A DNA stretch of 64,000 bases from Heterostelium album PN500. Lineage: Eukaryota; Evosea; Eumycetozoa; Acytosteliales; Acytosteliaceae. Location of the stretch: NCBI RefSeq assembly GCF_000004825.1, contig NW_008805069.1:124001-188000 (forward strand). Reading direction: 5' to 3'. The notes beneath the pieces were generated by a model. It ran no database searches, was not told the origin of the DNA, and saw only the letters and a list, made by a program, of their open reading frames with translations. Below are positions 43,302 through 56,808 of the stretch, one piece after another (position 1 is the first letter of the stretch; the number at the start of each line of letters is the position of its first letter). Position numbers and translations under genes: made by a program.

Positions 43302-46271
43302 ATTTTTATTGTTTTTCAATTTTTATGGTTCCACACCATTAAAAATATTTCTATATGGAAAAAAATGATATATAATTATTATATATATGTTTATACAAAT
43401 TTAACTATTTATGTATAATATATATAGTCTATGATAAGATTTAAATCTATAAATAAACAAATTAAAAATAAGCAATAATGTAATGTATTACAAAAATATA
43501 TTAGTTAGTTATTCAAGTTATTATTATTGTTATATTTTTAGTTAGTTGAAAAGTTTCTATTTATATAGGAATATAATGAATTTGGTTATAGTCGAGTGTG
43601 TCTGAAATTCAAGATATTTTCATGAATATTCGGGAGAAATGAAAAAGTGTGAGTCCATTTAAAAATAGGTGGGTGAACGTCAATGAAATGAAAAGACTTG
43701 AAAAAGGGGAGGGTTAAAGTGTGAGTGTGTGTTTGGTTTTTACGGGCACACCTACATTAATAAATGGATTTAAATTTGATTTTGTTTGCAGTGAAAAAAT
43801 GTGAAAAAAAAAAAAAATAACCAAAACAAAAGATGGTTGGGCGAGTGTTTCGTCATGACACATTACGAAATTAATTTAAATGTGTGTGAGCAAAAACAAA
43901 ACATGTGCAATTTAATGACTTTAATACTGCAGCTGTTTACAAAACACTATTCCAGAATTGGGTATAATATCTATCTTGTGGTTTTTAGAAGGTTCTATTT
44001 GAAGTTGGAATCTATCAACCGCCTTTTTCAAACATTCATAATCCTTAAGATATGATATTATTCATTAACAAACAAACGAAAATTTTATTATTATTATAAT
44101 ATAAACAAACTTGTTGCTTTCAATTCTTGGAATTTTATTGTTGGAATTCAATGCGTAACTTGTAAATTGAAGAAGAATAGAAATAAATTGAGTATTTATA
44201 TGTGTTTAAACAATAAACTATTTGATGAAGATGAGGGGGATTGAACGTATGTGTGTGTGTGTGTTAGATATATTTCGAAATTTATATATATTTACGTTTT
44301 TGATTATGATTGTAATTATTACTAATTTATTTATTTTAATATTACTAAACTAAATACTAATACTGATTATTAAATAAAATAGTAATAATAATAATAATAA
44401 TAATAATAGTTTGTTTGAGATAAATATATGTATAATAAATAAATATTATATCTATATGTATATAATAAACAAACTAAATAAATAGTTAACTACTACTCGG
44501 TTTAGTAAAGTAAAGTAAAATGAATGAATGAAGAATGAATCGTTTTGAAGAAGATGAAGAAGATTGAGTTTGTTTTATAAAAGAAAAAGTCAAATTAAAG
44601 CAGTGTGTGCTTTAATTAAGTAAAGTGTGTTCACGTCTTGACAAGTAATCCGGAAAGAAAAAGGGTGGTGTAGGGTGAGGCATACCAAGATGTTAGGTGG
44701 TGATTATGATGCTTTGTTGTTGAGCTAATGGTGTATTTACTTAATTTACTTAGTGCTCTGTGCGTTCTTAGAAGTCACGCAGTAACTGGAGCCTTTTTTA
44801 TAGAAGAACAAACAGTGCAACAACTATCATCAACACTCACTCATATGATTAAATGATGTTTGATGTCACTCACTCACACATCACTATCCTTTCATCAATA
44901 CACACCAACAACACATTATTGAACCCTCGATTCCTCTGCAATTTTTATTGCAAAAAAAAAAAAAAACGAATCACAAATATATCCAGTAAGTATAATTTAT
45001 TATTAATATTAATTGTTTTATTTTTACTCTAAGCTCTATCACACCCCACAGAGAGTACTTTGATTCCGGTGATTTTGAACAACTTCATATAATGGAAGAG
45101 GGTGGTCCCGATTTGGTGTTCGTCATGTTTAAAGCCCATCGCAACAACAGAACTCATAGATTGATTCAATTTTCATCATGGTATGTGAGGGTAAATAATT
45201 AGACAAGCAGTGGTTAGAACTTTTGCCAGCTAAAAAAAAAGAATCACCTGCAAAAATCGAATTTATTTTTATTTTAAAAATGCCAAAATTGGTTCTAAAG
45301 ACAAATGAAGTCGCTATCAAACCTCATCCCAAAAAATGTTTGCGCTAAAATTTAATTTTAATCATATTTTTAATTTAATTATGTGTTATTAATAAGTTGG
45401 CACAATTGTGAAAAAAAAACAGAAACCAACCCATAGAGATCGTTTTATGTTTTTTTTTTTGTTCTAATCTTATGTTTAGTAAAACCCACACACACACATT
45501 CTGATCAACTTTATTTTATTGTTCGATTCATGACAAAACAACGCAACAACAACTGATGTTCTTAATTAATAAAACATATGATATCAAATCAAATCATTTA
45601 TCTATTTTGATCAACAAAAAAAAAAAAAAACTATTGATTTTTAGAATATTTCAATTTATTATTTATTTATTTATTATTTTGATATTGTATTGTTTAAATG
45701 TGTGGTTATAACATATCACATGATATATTTTATTGTTCTAATAAAATAATATAAGATACGTAACGATGTCGAAACCACGTTAAATGTTAAAAAAGTGAGA
45801 AAATCTGTTGAAATCGAATCATTAGTCAGTTCATGAACTTTTAAACTTATGCATAACAATTTGTTAGATCTATTCGATTCGTTATTGATATTATTATTTA
45901 TGCTCAAGTTTATTAGTTTATTTTGATCATACGTAAAAACTAATAAACTTTAATGTTCCACACATTTGTACAATAACAATAATTTTAACAAAAATCACTT
46001 TAGAAAGCAATAACAGTATTTAGTGAAGTATAATGATTGAAAAGTTTACATATTTTAGATACTATTAAAAAATGTACATTTCGTATACAAAATTTATCAA
46101 ATTATAATTATGTGCTTATTTTTTTAAAAAAAAAAAAAAAAGATTTACGTAAACCGGTTTTTTTATTTTTATTTTTAATTTTTTAATTTTTAATTTTTTT
46201 CAATCTAAGAGTTGAGAAATCATATATATGATTGATAGAATAACAATGAAATAATATAATTGCAACGAAAG
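43302..46271. other. Large gene-poor region with one coding relic
   Basis: About 3 kb. It includes the ABCG promoter, a TG dinucleotide run (about 44250-44263), TAA repeats (44384-44409) and an orphan coding piece at 45052-45348 (separate entry). A perfect 12-bp palindrome AGTTCATGAACT lies near 45830. Short open frames at 43801-44055 and 45716-45907 (minus) have no coding character. Confidence 0.5.
45052..45348 (+). pseudogene. Orphan coding relic with splice-site remains
   Basis: A possible 5' UTR intron (GTAAGTA at 44986 to CCCACAG at 45051) precedes a coding-quality block: YFDSGDFEQLHI, then an ATG at 45092 starting MEEGGPDLVFVMFKAHRNNR and ending at an exact GTATGT donor at 45181. Downstream a second long open block in another frame (45205-45348) reads KQWLELLPAKKKESPAKIEF and ends in TNEVAIKPHPKKCLR before TAA. 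No available acceptor joins the two in phase. The first block resembles the beginning of a PB1-type domain but is too short to be sure. This looks like a decayed or partially duplicated host gene. A real gene with a missed middle exon is the alternative. Confidence 0.35.
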
Positions 46272-46982
46272 ATGAATGAATGTTTAATCAGATATAGAGA
46301 GCTAGAGGTTGATTGGTTTTCGAAATTAAAGAGCCACCGGATTCTAAAGTTGCTAGATATCGGTCTACAAGTCGATAATATGTACTTCTATGGTGAGGTT
46401 ATGTTTGTCGCACGTGGTTTGAAACCACTGTTGTTGTACACCTATCTCTCGACTGTCGATACCGATCTCTGGCGCGACTACACCGAGAAAGTCATTCGTC
46501 CAAGTGGTATCCTAGAGTTACCTTCTACAAGCTCTGTCAGTGGCATGTTGTTTAGACTCTTCAAAATCGATTCTCTAAATAGTTCACACTCTGACTTTAC
46601 AGATTGTTATGCACTAATATTGGACACAGAAGAGAAAGAGCAACAACAGGACAAGCTTGTTGGCGAATATATTAAGCAATTAGTATCACTAGATTTATCC
46701 AATTCTAAAAAAGAATTAGAGTTTACAGAGGAATTGCTTGCAAAACTACTGGATTATCCTGCTGCAATGTCAGAGGATTCCACGCCATACATTGAAGTCG
46801 GATATTTTAATTCACAAGAGAAAGCTTTGATGTGTTATGTAGTTCCACAAGACAAGTTCCAAGCGTTGAAACCAACCATTCAGCGACACTACAACCGATA
46901 TACAAAGGTTAACGAAACGATATTCAACGGCGAAAGATTAACATTAAGTCTAGTAAAGTTATGTGATAGTGCATATAACTAA
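46272..46982 (+). CDS. UPF0739 (C1orf74-like) family protein
   Basis: Single exon, 236 aa, ATG at 46272. The block YFYGEVMFVARGLKPLLLYT matches the hallmark VARGLKPxLLYD region of vertebrate C1orf74/UPF0739 proteins. Other shared features are an acidic middle (CYALILDTEEKEQQQDKLVG), the LLxYP motif (AKLLDYPAAMS) and the C-terminal VGYFNSQEKALMCYVVPQDK. The function of the family is unknown; length (269 aa in human) is similar. No signal peptide or membrane helix is present, so cytosolic or nuclear. It ends 66 bp before the convergent adhesion-protein gene. The upstream flank has long A and T runs. Confidence 0.75.
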   Translation: MNECLIRYRELEVDWFSKLKSHRILKLLDIGLQVDNMYFYGEVMFVARGLKPLLLYTYLSTVDTDLWRDYTEKVIRPSGILELPSTSSVSGMLFRLFKIDSLNSSHSDFTDCYALILDTEEKEQQQDKLVGEYIKQLVSLDLSNSKKELEFTEELLAKLLDYPAAMSEDSTPYIEVGYFNSQEKALMCYVVPQDKFQALKPTIQRHYNRYTKVNETIFNGERLTLSLVKLCDSAYN

Positions 46983-47048
46983 ATAACTAGCAATCAAAGA
47001 TCTTATAATTAATAAAAAAAAAAAAGATATTTATTTGTAATTTAATAT

Positions 47049-50000
47049 TTAATTTGCTTTATTATTCATTTTCTGTAATTTTTGAGACATTTTTAATTTT
47101 TCTCTATTATACTTTGCTCTCTTTCTCAAGTAGAGAGTGACACCAACTACAATTGCAATGGCAACGACACAACCAACGACGATTCCAGCAATTGCACCAT
47201 TACTGAGTTTCTTCTTTGATTGACAGATCTCATTCTCATTGGAATCGTTGTTGACATCGATGAGATTCGAAAAGTCAGGATCCAAGAGAACGGAATCATC
47301 AAAGTTTGGAATTGTAATACCAACTTTGGTTGTTCTGGTTTGTGAAGTCTCTGTTTCATTATTATCTTCTATTAGCATATTCTGAATTAATTCAACATTG
47401 CCATCAATGATTCCATAGGTGATGAATCTTCCATAAAGACTTGTTTTGTCAATGTTCATTTTGATCCATCGAACATTGTTATCATTTCCAGATCCAATCG
47501 ATTTCGATGAACATGATCCATCAGAACCTTGAATGGTTGCTGCCATTATAACTTGGAGATAGTTTGTTTTTGATTGGAATTGATATCTTCCAATTGAAAT
47601 CGAGAATTTGATTGATGATGGTGAAAGTGTTATGTTTTGACCACCAAATTGTCTTTCGGTTTGGTTTGAAAAGAATTCGATTGTGACATTCAATGTTGTT
47701 GAAGTGTTTCCAAGTTGTGTTTGATAATAATATGTTGGAATTGTGATTAATTTTGGATCTGCAATTGTTAATGTCCAATTCGAGATTTGATATTCATTGA
47801 CAACATTGTAAATATCATTCAATTCTCTCACAGCAATCACTTGAACAACTGATGTGATATTGTTTGAATCAAAAACATAAGTTGTTTCAGATGTTGGTTG
47901 TGGTTGTGGTGTTGGTGTTGGAATGATGATGATTTCAGATGCACATGATGGACCATACCACATTGGAATACATTCACAAACCAAAGTCTGGAGATTACAT
48001 TTTCCTTTGTTGTTGCAAATTGGATTACCTGGACATGTCTTTGTATTCGGTGTTGTTGTAATATTTGGTGTCGGAGTTGGAGTTGGAGTTGGTTCTTGGT
48101 AATAGTCTGAAACATCGACAGTAAGAATATTAGAACTCAATCCATTTCTGATAATTTGAACATCAATTGATGACTGGAAGAACCTTGGGAGAGTTACATT
48201 CAAATAAACACCTGATAAATAGTCGGTGTCTATGAGTTGGAAATTCTTTCCATCTTTAAAGTCAACCAAAACACTGATACCCAACTTATATGAACTAAAA
48301 CCAGCACCAAATAAACCCATTGGACCACCTAATGATAGAGTTGGAGTGGAACTAGCAAGATAAGGATATACAACACTGGAGTCTCTGAAGATACGATATG
48401 TTTTACCAATTGACAATAGATCGGAAGTCAAATATGATGCATAATTCAATCGATTGTCAACAATTCCATAAATTGAAATCGTGATATTATTGAATCCAAA
48501 TCCATATGGTAGATCTGAATATCCATTGAGTGTGGCTGAGATGCCATCGAAATATGAAAAACTTAAAGATGGTATTTCCATTGTGTCACCATTTTCAGAT
48601 GCTAACAATAAATATGGTAAATGACGGGATGAAATTCCTGATCCAGTTCCATCGGAGATTGACAAGTTGAATTCAACTCTTCTTTCCATTGAGTAAACTT
48701 TGACAGATGGTGTAACTGAAAAATCAGTGATAACTGGTGGTGTTGTATCAAGGTTTGCTAAATTAAAATATTAAATTATTAGTTTAAATGTATTTTACAA
48801 ATTTGTAATATTTTTTAATTTTTAAACATACTTGGACAAATTAAACTTATGATTAATTCAGATTCATCTGGTGTTCCAATAATAGTTGAAAGAGGATTAT
48901 ATTGGAGAACGCCATCAGTCAATGAAATTGATCTGATTGTAAAGTTTTGAGAAGTACATTTGGTTGCAATCGTTGTATACACTGTATATGTTCCATTTTG
49001 AGCATTTCCATTGATTCTGTTGAATTCATTGACTTTAATAACTCGTGGAAGAGAGTCCAAATTTGAAATGATTTCGAAAGTTCCAAAAGTAAATCCCAAT
49101 GGTTCATTCAAAATCGTGACATTCCAACCAAGTTGGAATTGATTTCTACCGTTAGTGTTGATAGATGTTGATGGGAAAGCTTTAATAGATGTTATTTCTG
49201 GTTGGTAAGAATGACTAGCTTTAATATTATAAAAAAAAGAAAATTCATTAATATTGTGTACATATCTTTCTTGATAAATATTTTTTAAATATAACTTACT
49301 TGAGTTAATAATATTGACTGTAAAATTTGAAAGATCAAAACTATAGATCATGTTTTGATAGTTTGATAATATAAATCTAACAGGTCCATCAACATCTTTA
49401 GATGAAACATTGAAATTTATACAATACAGATTTTTGTTGATATCGAACTTCGTCTTGAATTTAGGACTATAATTCGTTGGATCATTAAATACAAATACAT
49501 AATCAAGAATACCTGACAGTGGTCTTGTAAGATTGAAAAACAATGTGTTTGAGAATTCATTCCTTGAAAGATCCATTGTTGTTCTTCTGAATCCAATATA
49601 ACTAAAATCATCAAGACTTAAAATATCTATTTTTTATTAGTTTTGTTTTTTGTTAATTGGATGATTCTTGTACTTACCTGTGGTATTAATTAATAAATAA
49701 GAATTCGTCGAATTCAAATTATTATTATAAAACTGACTGCTATATAAATTGTAGATTTCTCCTCTAGTATTTCTAAATGAGAATGGAAAGACAATACTAA
49801 TTGGGCTGTAGATTGAAAGTTCATATGTTCCATTGAATGGAGTTCCTTCCAAGAGGTACCATTTCTGAGGTGTTGATTTCATTGTCAATTGGAGGATTTC
49901 ATAGTTTGTCGAAAGACTGATTCTAATTATAAATGTAAAAGAGCTAACTTTAGTCATTTGGAAATCTAAAATTTCAAATACCCAAGCATCTAATTAAAAA

Positions 50001-51677
50001 TAATAATTTTTAATAAAATTTTATAAGATGTAAACTAATATAAAAGACTATACCTGTAAATAAAGATTGAACGTTAACAGAAGACATTGATTGGAAGTCT
50101 GGTAATTGGGAACTAATAGAACCACGATATTGATTGGGATAAGGAATCTCAGTGGAATATTTAAACTGTGAGTTTGCATACACCGAAGGATACTTTAAGA
50201 CAAAATTTAAAGTTGGAACGAATACAGTACTGATTTGGTAATCTCTAACATAATCCACAGTGAATTCTGTTCTAGCCACTGAAATATCAGTTGGGTTTGT
50301 TTTGTTAACCATACCAAACGAAATAAGTTTCACATCTAAAAAATCATTCATTTTTTAGTAAAAATAAACAATATAATTTTAAAGTTCATTGTTAAACTTA
50401 CCCAACATTGTAAAATTCATTCCTAATTGAAAAAATTGTTCTGTTTTGCCACCACACATAAAATAACGAGTCTCTGAGGCTTGTGCACCCAATCCAGAAA
50501 GATATGAAGCACCATTCTGGTTATTTTGGTACATAAGAGCAATATTATTACCACTGGTTGATGTATATTTATTGTCATATCTATATAGAATACTTGATTT
50601 TAAAAGAGGTGAGTCGAACATCAGGATTTGATTTAAGTATTTGGCTTGAAAAGAGAAAGTTTCGATATAATTGGTATTGTTTGGTGGGAAATATCTAATA
50701 TTTCTGATTAGATTCAATTCATTTGTGACTTTTAATATTAAAGAATTAGTGTAAAATTCGATTTTTCTTACTATTTCTAAAACTACTTACTATTCCATGG
50801 AAAGATGGTATCCATTGCTGGTATGGTCAGTTCTAGGTCTATATATGTAAATTTAATAATACCAGTGCTCGAAGGAATTGATTGATATCCAAGATCTAAA
50901 GATAAAGAGACTGCGAATTGATTAGCTCTTGTTGTTGGCATTGGGAAACATAAGAAGGGAGGAGCTTGGCAAGAGAGGCCTTGGAATGGCTGGAAAAGAG
51001 GGAGTCCTGTGAAATTAAAACCAAAATCTATTTGGAAATACATAGTTAAAGGATTCCATAATGATAGATTTGAGACTTTTACAACTTTGAAATCTTCTGC
51101 TTTCACTACTGCAAGTTTATTTTTCAATTAAAAAAAAAAAGAAACAATAAGTAAGAAAGATTGTAAAATATTAGGTATATATTAGAATCTTACTATTGCA
51201 TACTAGAGATGTTATATTGGGAAAATCGAATGTCTGTGTATCTTGATATTGAAGAGAAATATTGATTGGAAGATTTTCTGTGTTTGATATCGTTTGAATA
51301 CTGAAATAAAAAGATTGAGTTGAAAGTACTGTTTGAATGCTTGATTTTAGTGATAATGCTTTTGAATCGGTGGAGGTGATTGGGATTGAAAACTTTGTTT
51401 TGTCTAACAGAACGTCCGAATCAAAAGCAACCGAAATGGTATTGTAACAAGTGTGACTTGGATCTTCCATTTGGTTGGGTGATCCCAAAACTCTAGTAAG
51501 ATTTATATATGTTTGTCCATTTATTGAATAGATTCCTATTGTTATTGTTGTTAAGGTTGTTGAGGTTTTTTTTTTTTTTTTTTTTTAATTAAAATTAATT
51601 TATAACTAAAATCTTTATATTCATTTAAATTGAAACATACCAATAAATATTAATAATATTAATGTAAGTTTAATCAT
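47049..51677 (-). CDS. Large EGF/TIG-type adhesion or recognition protein (ComC/Tgr-like), copy A
   Basis: Nine exons, complement(47049..48757, 48832..49218, 49300..49626, 49678..49989, 50054..50335, 50402..50728, 50791..51108, 51194..51535, 51641..51677), 1,346 aa; every intron is phase 1, so exons are interchangeable units. Exon 1 encodes the signal peptide (MIKLTLILLIFIG). Exons 2-8 encode repeated beta-sandwich-like units of about 105-130 residues. Exon 9 carries a TIG-like region (PTLSLGGPMGLFGAGFSSYK), a Thr/Pro stretch, one EGF-like module (CPGNPICNNKGKCN...CECIPMWYGPSC), the conserved ComC-type beta domain (SLYGRFITYGIIDGNV), one transmembrane helix (AIAGIVVGCVVAIAIVVGVT) and a 25-residue basic cytosolic tail. 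Dictyostelid relatives (ComC, Tgr proteins) mediate intercellular signalling and kin recognition. The exact subfamily is uncertain. Confidence 0.85.
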
Positions 51678-52170
51678 TCCATTAAACGATACTTTAAATT
51701 TCGAATGAAAAGACCTTTTGATTTTTTAATAGTTAATCATGAAAACTTAATATTTTTTGATGAAAAAAATTCTAGAATAAATATCAAAAAAATAAAAAAA
51801 CAAAAATAAATTAAAGATATCAGATCAGATTTCTTTCAAATATTAAAAAACAAAAAAAACGTTTAGAATTTATCAAAAGATGTTAAAAATCAAATAAACC
51901 CACACCCGACCAAACATAGAGAAAATAGTGTTCTGCAGGCGCCACAAACTTTTTTTTTTTTGAAAAAAAAAAGATCCAATAAATTATTATATTTCGAAAA
52001 ACATGATCAACAAAAACAAAAAGTTTTGTAAGCATAAATCGAATAAAAAAAAAAACCACTCTGATCACATTAACCTGAACATAAGTCACAATAAATCCGC
52101 CAGTTTTGTTTTGTATGATAAAATTTTAAATATTAAAGATATATTTGATGATAGAATAAAACATATGTTT
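51678..52170. other. Spacer between the tandem adhesion genes
   Basis: 493 nt holding the promoter of copy A and the 3' flank of copy B. AT-rich with several A and T runs. A short stretch at 51898-51945 is richer in G+C (CCACACCCGACC, GCAGGCGCC). No gene was seen, and no trace of a separate duplicated promoter block could be recognised by eye. Confidence 0.5.
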
Positions 52171-55100
52171 TTAATTTTCTTTATTATTCATTCTCTCTAA
52201 TTTTTGAGACATTTTTAATTTTTCTCTGTTATATTTGGCTCTCTTTTTGAAGTAGAGAGCAGCACCAACGACAATTGCAATGGCAACGACACAACCAACG
52301 ACGATTCCAGCAATTGCACCATTACTGAGTTTCTTCTTTGATTGACAGATCTCATTCTCATTGGAATCGTTGTTGACATCGATGAGATTCGAAAAGTCAG
52401 GATCCAAGAGAACGGAATCATCAAAGTTTGGAATTGTAATACCAACTTTGGTTGTTCTTGTTTGTGGAGTTTCTGTTTCATTATCATCATCAATGAGTCG
52501 ATTCTCAATGGTTCGGACATTGCCGTCAATGATTCCATAGGTGATGAATCTTCCGTAAAGACTTGTTTTGTCAATGTTCATTTTGATCCATCGAACATTG
52601 TTATCATTTCCAGATCCAATCGATTTCGATGAACATGATCCATCAGAACCTTGAATGGTTGCTGCCATTACAACTTGGAGATAGTTTGTTTTTGATTGGA
52701 ATTGATATCTTCCAATTGACATTGAGAATTTGATTGATGATGGTGAAAGTGTTATGTTTTGACCACCAAATTGTCGTTCGGTCTGGTTTGTAAAGAATTC
52801 GATTGTGACATTCAATGTTGTTGAAGTGTTTCCAAGTTGTGTTTGATAATAATATGTTGGAATTGTGATTAATTTTGGATCTGCAATTGTTAATGTCCAA
52901 TTTTGAATTGGATATTCATTGACAACATTGTAAATATCATTCAATTCTCTCACTGCAATCACTTGAACAACTGATGTGATATTGTTTGAATCAAAAACAT
53001 AAGTTGTTTCAGATGTTGGTTGTGGTTGTGGTGTTGGTGTTGGAATGATGATGATTTCAGATGCACATGATGGACCATACCACATTGGAATACATTCACA
53101 AACCAACGTTTGAAGATTACATTTTCCTTTGTTGTTGCAAATTGGATTGCCTGGACATGTCTTTGTATTCGGTGTCGTAGTGGGTGTTGATGTAACATTA
53201 GGGGTTGTAGTGGGTTCTTGGTAATAGTAGTCTGAAACATCGACAGTAAGAATATTAGAACTCAATCCATTTCTGATAATTTGAACATCAATTGAAGACT
53301 GGAAGAACCTTGGGAGAGTTACATTAAAATAAACATTTGATAAAAAGTCGATGTTTATCGGTTGGAAATTCTTTCCATCTTTAAAGTCAACCAAAACACT
53401 GATACCCAACTTATATGAACTAAAACCAGCACCAAATAAACCCATTGGACCACCTAATGATAGAATTGGAGTGGAACTAACAAGATAAGGATATACAACA
53501 CTGGAATCTCTGAAGATACGATATGTTTTACCAATTGACAATAGATCGGAAGTCAAATATGATGCATAATTCAATCGATTGTCAACAATTCCATAAATTG
53601 AAATCGTGATATTATTGAATCCAAATCCATATGGTAGATCTGAATATCCATTGAGTGTGGCTGAGATGCCATCGAAATATGAAAAGCTTAAAGATGGTAT
53701 TTCAATTATATCTCCATTTTCAGATGCTAATAGTAAATATGGTAAATGTCTGGATGAAATACCTGACCCATTCACATCTGAGATTGACAAGTTGAATTCA
53801 ACTCTTCTGTCCATTGAGTAAACTTTGACAGATGGTGTAACTGAAAAATCAGTGATAACTGGTGGTGTTGTATCTAGAATTGCTAATTAAAAAATATTAA
53901 ATTATTAGTTTAAATGTTTTAATTATAAAATTATTAATGATGTAAAGACATACTTGGACAAATTAAACTTATGATTAATTCAGATTCATCTGGTGTTCCA
54001 ATAATAGTTGAAAGAGGATTATATTGGAGAACGCCATCAGTCAATGAAATTGATCTGATTGTAAAGTTTTGAGAAGTACATTTGGTTGCAATCGTTGTAT
54101 ACACTGTATATGTTCCATTTTGAGCATTTCCATTGATTCTGTTGAATTCATTGACTTTAATAACTCGTGGAAGAGAGTCCAAATTTGAAATGATTTCGAA
54201 AGTTCCAAAAGTAAATCCCAATGGTTCATTCAAAATTGTGACATTCCAACCAAGTTGGAATTGATTTTGACCGTCAGTGTTGATAGATGTTGATGGGAAA
54301 GCTTTAATAGATGTTATTTCTGGTTGGTAAGAATGACTAACTGAAATATTAGAAAAAAAAATTGATTAGTATTGGATAGATTTATCTTTTTCAATTTTTT
54401 TAAATATAACTTACTTGAGTTAATAATATTGACTGTAAAATTTGAAAGATCAAAACTATAGATCATGTTTTGATAGTTTGATAATATAAATCTAACAGGT
54501 CCATCTACAGATTTAGAAGTAACATTGAAATCTATACAATATAGATTTTTGTTGATATCAAACTTCGTCTTGAATGTAGGACTTTGATTGGTAGGATCAT
54601 TAAATACAAATATATAATCAAGAATACCTGACAGTGGTCTTGTAAGATTGAAAAACAATGTGTTTGAAAATTCATTCTTTGAAAGATCCATTGTTGTTCT
54701 TCTGAATCCAATATAACTAAAATCATCGGGACTTAAAGTATCTATATTTTTGTTAGTTTTATTATTTTTTTAAATGGATGATTATTGTACTTACCCGAGG
54801 TATTAATTGATAAATAAGGATCAGTCGAATTTAAATTATTATTATAAAATTGACTATTATATAAATATTTGAATTCTCCTCTTGTATTTATGAAGGAAAA
54901 AGTATAGATATTAATATTGTTGTTGTAGATTGAAAGTTCATAAGTTCCATTGAATGGAGTTCCTTCCAAGAGTTGAAATTTCTGAGGATTTGAATTCATT
55001 GTCAATTGGAGGATTTCATAGTTTGTTGAGAAACTGATTCTAATTATAAATGTAAAAGAGCTAACACTAGTTATTTGAAAATCATAAATTTCAAATACCC

Positions 55101-56808
55101 AATCATCTTTTTGTAAAAATAATAATTCTTGTTAATATTTTAAATGATTTAACTAATATTAAAAATAGTACCCGAAAATATAGATTCAACAGTTAGAGAA
55201 GACATTGTTTGGAAGTCTGGTAATTGGGAGTTAATATAACCACTAAATTGGTTTGGATAAGGAATCTCAGTGGCATATTTAAACTGTGAGTTTGAGTTCT
55301 CGGAGGGATACTTTAAGACAATATTAAAAGTTGGAAAGAATACAATACTGATTTGGTAATCTCTAATATAATCAACTGATATTTCTGTTCTAGCCACTGA
55401 AATATCAGTACTATTAGTTTTGTTGAACATATTAAACGAAAACAGTTTTATATCTAAAAATAATATTCATTTATTAGTAGAAATAAAATATCAAGTTAAA
55501 GGTTCTTTTTTAAAAAAACTTAAATAATATAATTTAAAGTTCATTGTTAAACTTACCCAAAGTTGTAAAATTCATTCCTAATTGAAAAAATTGTTCTGTT
55601 TTGCCTCCACATAAAAAGTACTGTGATTCTATAGACGGTGATGAACCCAATCCAGAAAGATATGAAGCACCATTCTGGTTATTTTGGTACAAAAAAGCAA
55701 AATTGTAACTATAAGATGATTTAAATTTAAAGCTATATAAAACATTTGATTTTAAAAGAGGTGAGTCGAACATCATGATTTGCTCTATCTTTTTGGCTTG
55801 AAAAGAGAAAGTTTCGATATAATTGGTATTGTTTGGTGGGAAATATCTAATATTTCTGATTAGATTCAATTCATTTGTGACTATAAAAAAAATTAAAATT
55901 AGTTTAAATTTCAATTGTTCTTTCTATTTCTAAAACTACTTACCATTCCATGGAAAGATGGTATCCATTGCTGGTATGGTCAGTTCTAGGTCTATATATG
56001 TAAATTTAATAATACCAGTGCTCGAAGGAATTGATTGATATCCTAGAGGTATAGATAGAGAGACTGCGAATTGATTATCTCTTGATGTTGGATTTGTAGA
56101 ACAATAGAAGGGCGGAGCTTGGCAAGAGAGGCCTCTGTATGGTTGAAAAAGAGGGAATCCTGTGAAATTAAAACCAAAATCTATTTGGAAATACATGGTC
56201 ATAGCATTGTATAAAGATAGATTTGAGACTTTTACTATTTTAAAATCCTCGACATTCACTCCTGTTTATATTTAAATTTAAAAAGATAAACAATAAAGAA
56301 GAAGGATTAAATTAAATTAAATATTTTTCATTTTGTAAATTAGATTTATATATTTTATCCTTACTGTTGCATACTAGAGTTGTTATATTGGGATAATCGA
56401 ATGTCTGTGTATCTTGATATTGAAGAGAAATATTGATTGGAAGATTTTCTGTGTTTGATATCGTTTGAATACTGAAATAAAAAGATTGAGTTGAAAGTAA
56501 TGTTTGAATGCTTGATATTGGTGATAAAGCTTTTGAATCGGTGGAGGTGATTGGGATTGAAAACTTTGTTTTGTCTAACAGAACGTCCGAATCAAAAGCA
56601 ACCGAAATGGTATTGTAACAAGTGTGAGTTGCATCTTCCATTTGGTTGGGTGATCCCAAAACTCTAGTAAGATTTATATATGTTTGTCCATTTATTGAAT
56701 AGATTCCTATTGTTTTTGTTTATTAATTAAAAAAAGAAAACATTTTATATTCTTTTAAAATAAAAACATACCAATAAATATTAATAATATTAATGTAAAT
56801 TTAATCAT
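52171..56808 (-). CDS. Large EGF/TIG-type adhesion or recognition protein (ComC/Tgr-like), copy B
   Basis: Nine exons, complement(52171..53882, 53954..54340, 54415..54741, 54795..55106, 55172..55453, 55557..55880, 55944..56261, 56365..56706, 56772..56808), 1,346 aa. The exon structure equals copy A: the same phase-1 introns and, in seven of nine exons, exactly the same length. Exon 5 uses an unusual GTACTA donor. Domain order is signal peptide, repeated beta units, TIG-like region, one EGF module (CPGNPICNNKGKCN...CECIPMWYGPSC), ComC-type beta domain, transmembrane helix and basic tail. Exons 2, 7, 8 and 9 are nearly identical in sequence to copy A, while exons 3-6 differ at many residues (for example WYLLEGTPFNGTYELSIYSP versus FQLLEGTPFNGTYELSIYNN). 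Both genes appear intact, so both are likely made as surface proteins. Confidence 0.85.

Noticed and set aside
54660-54741. Apparent frameshift at the start of exon 7 of adhesion copy B
   Set aside because: Re-counting the A run showed the same length as copy A; exon length (327 nt) and phase agree, so the gene is intact there.
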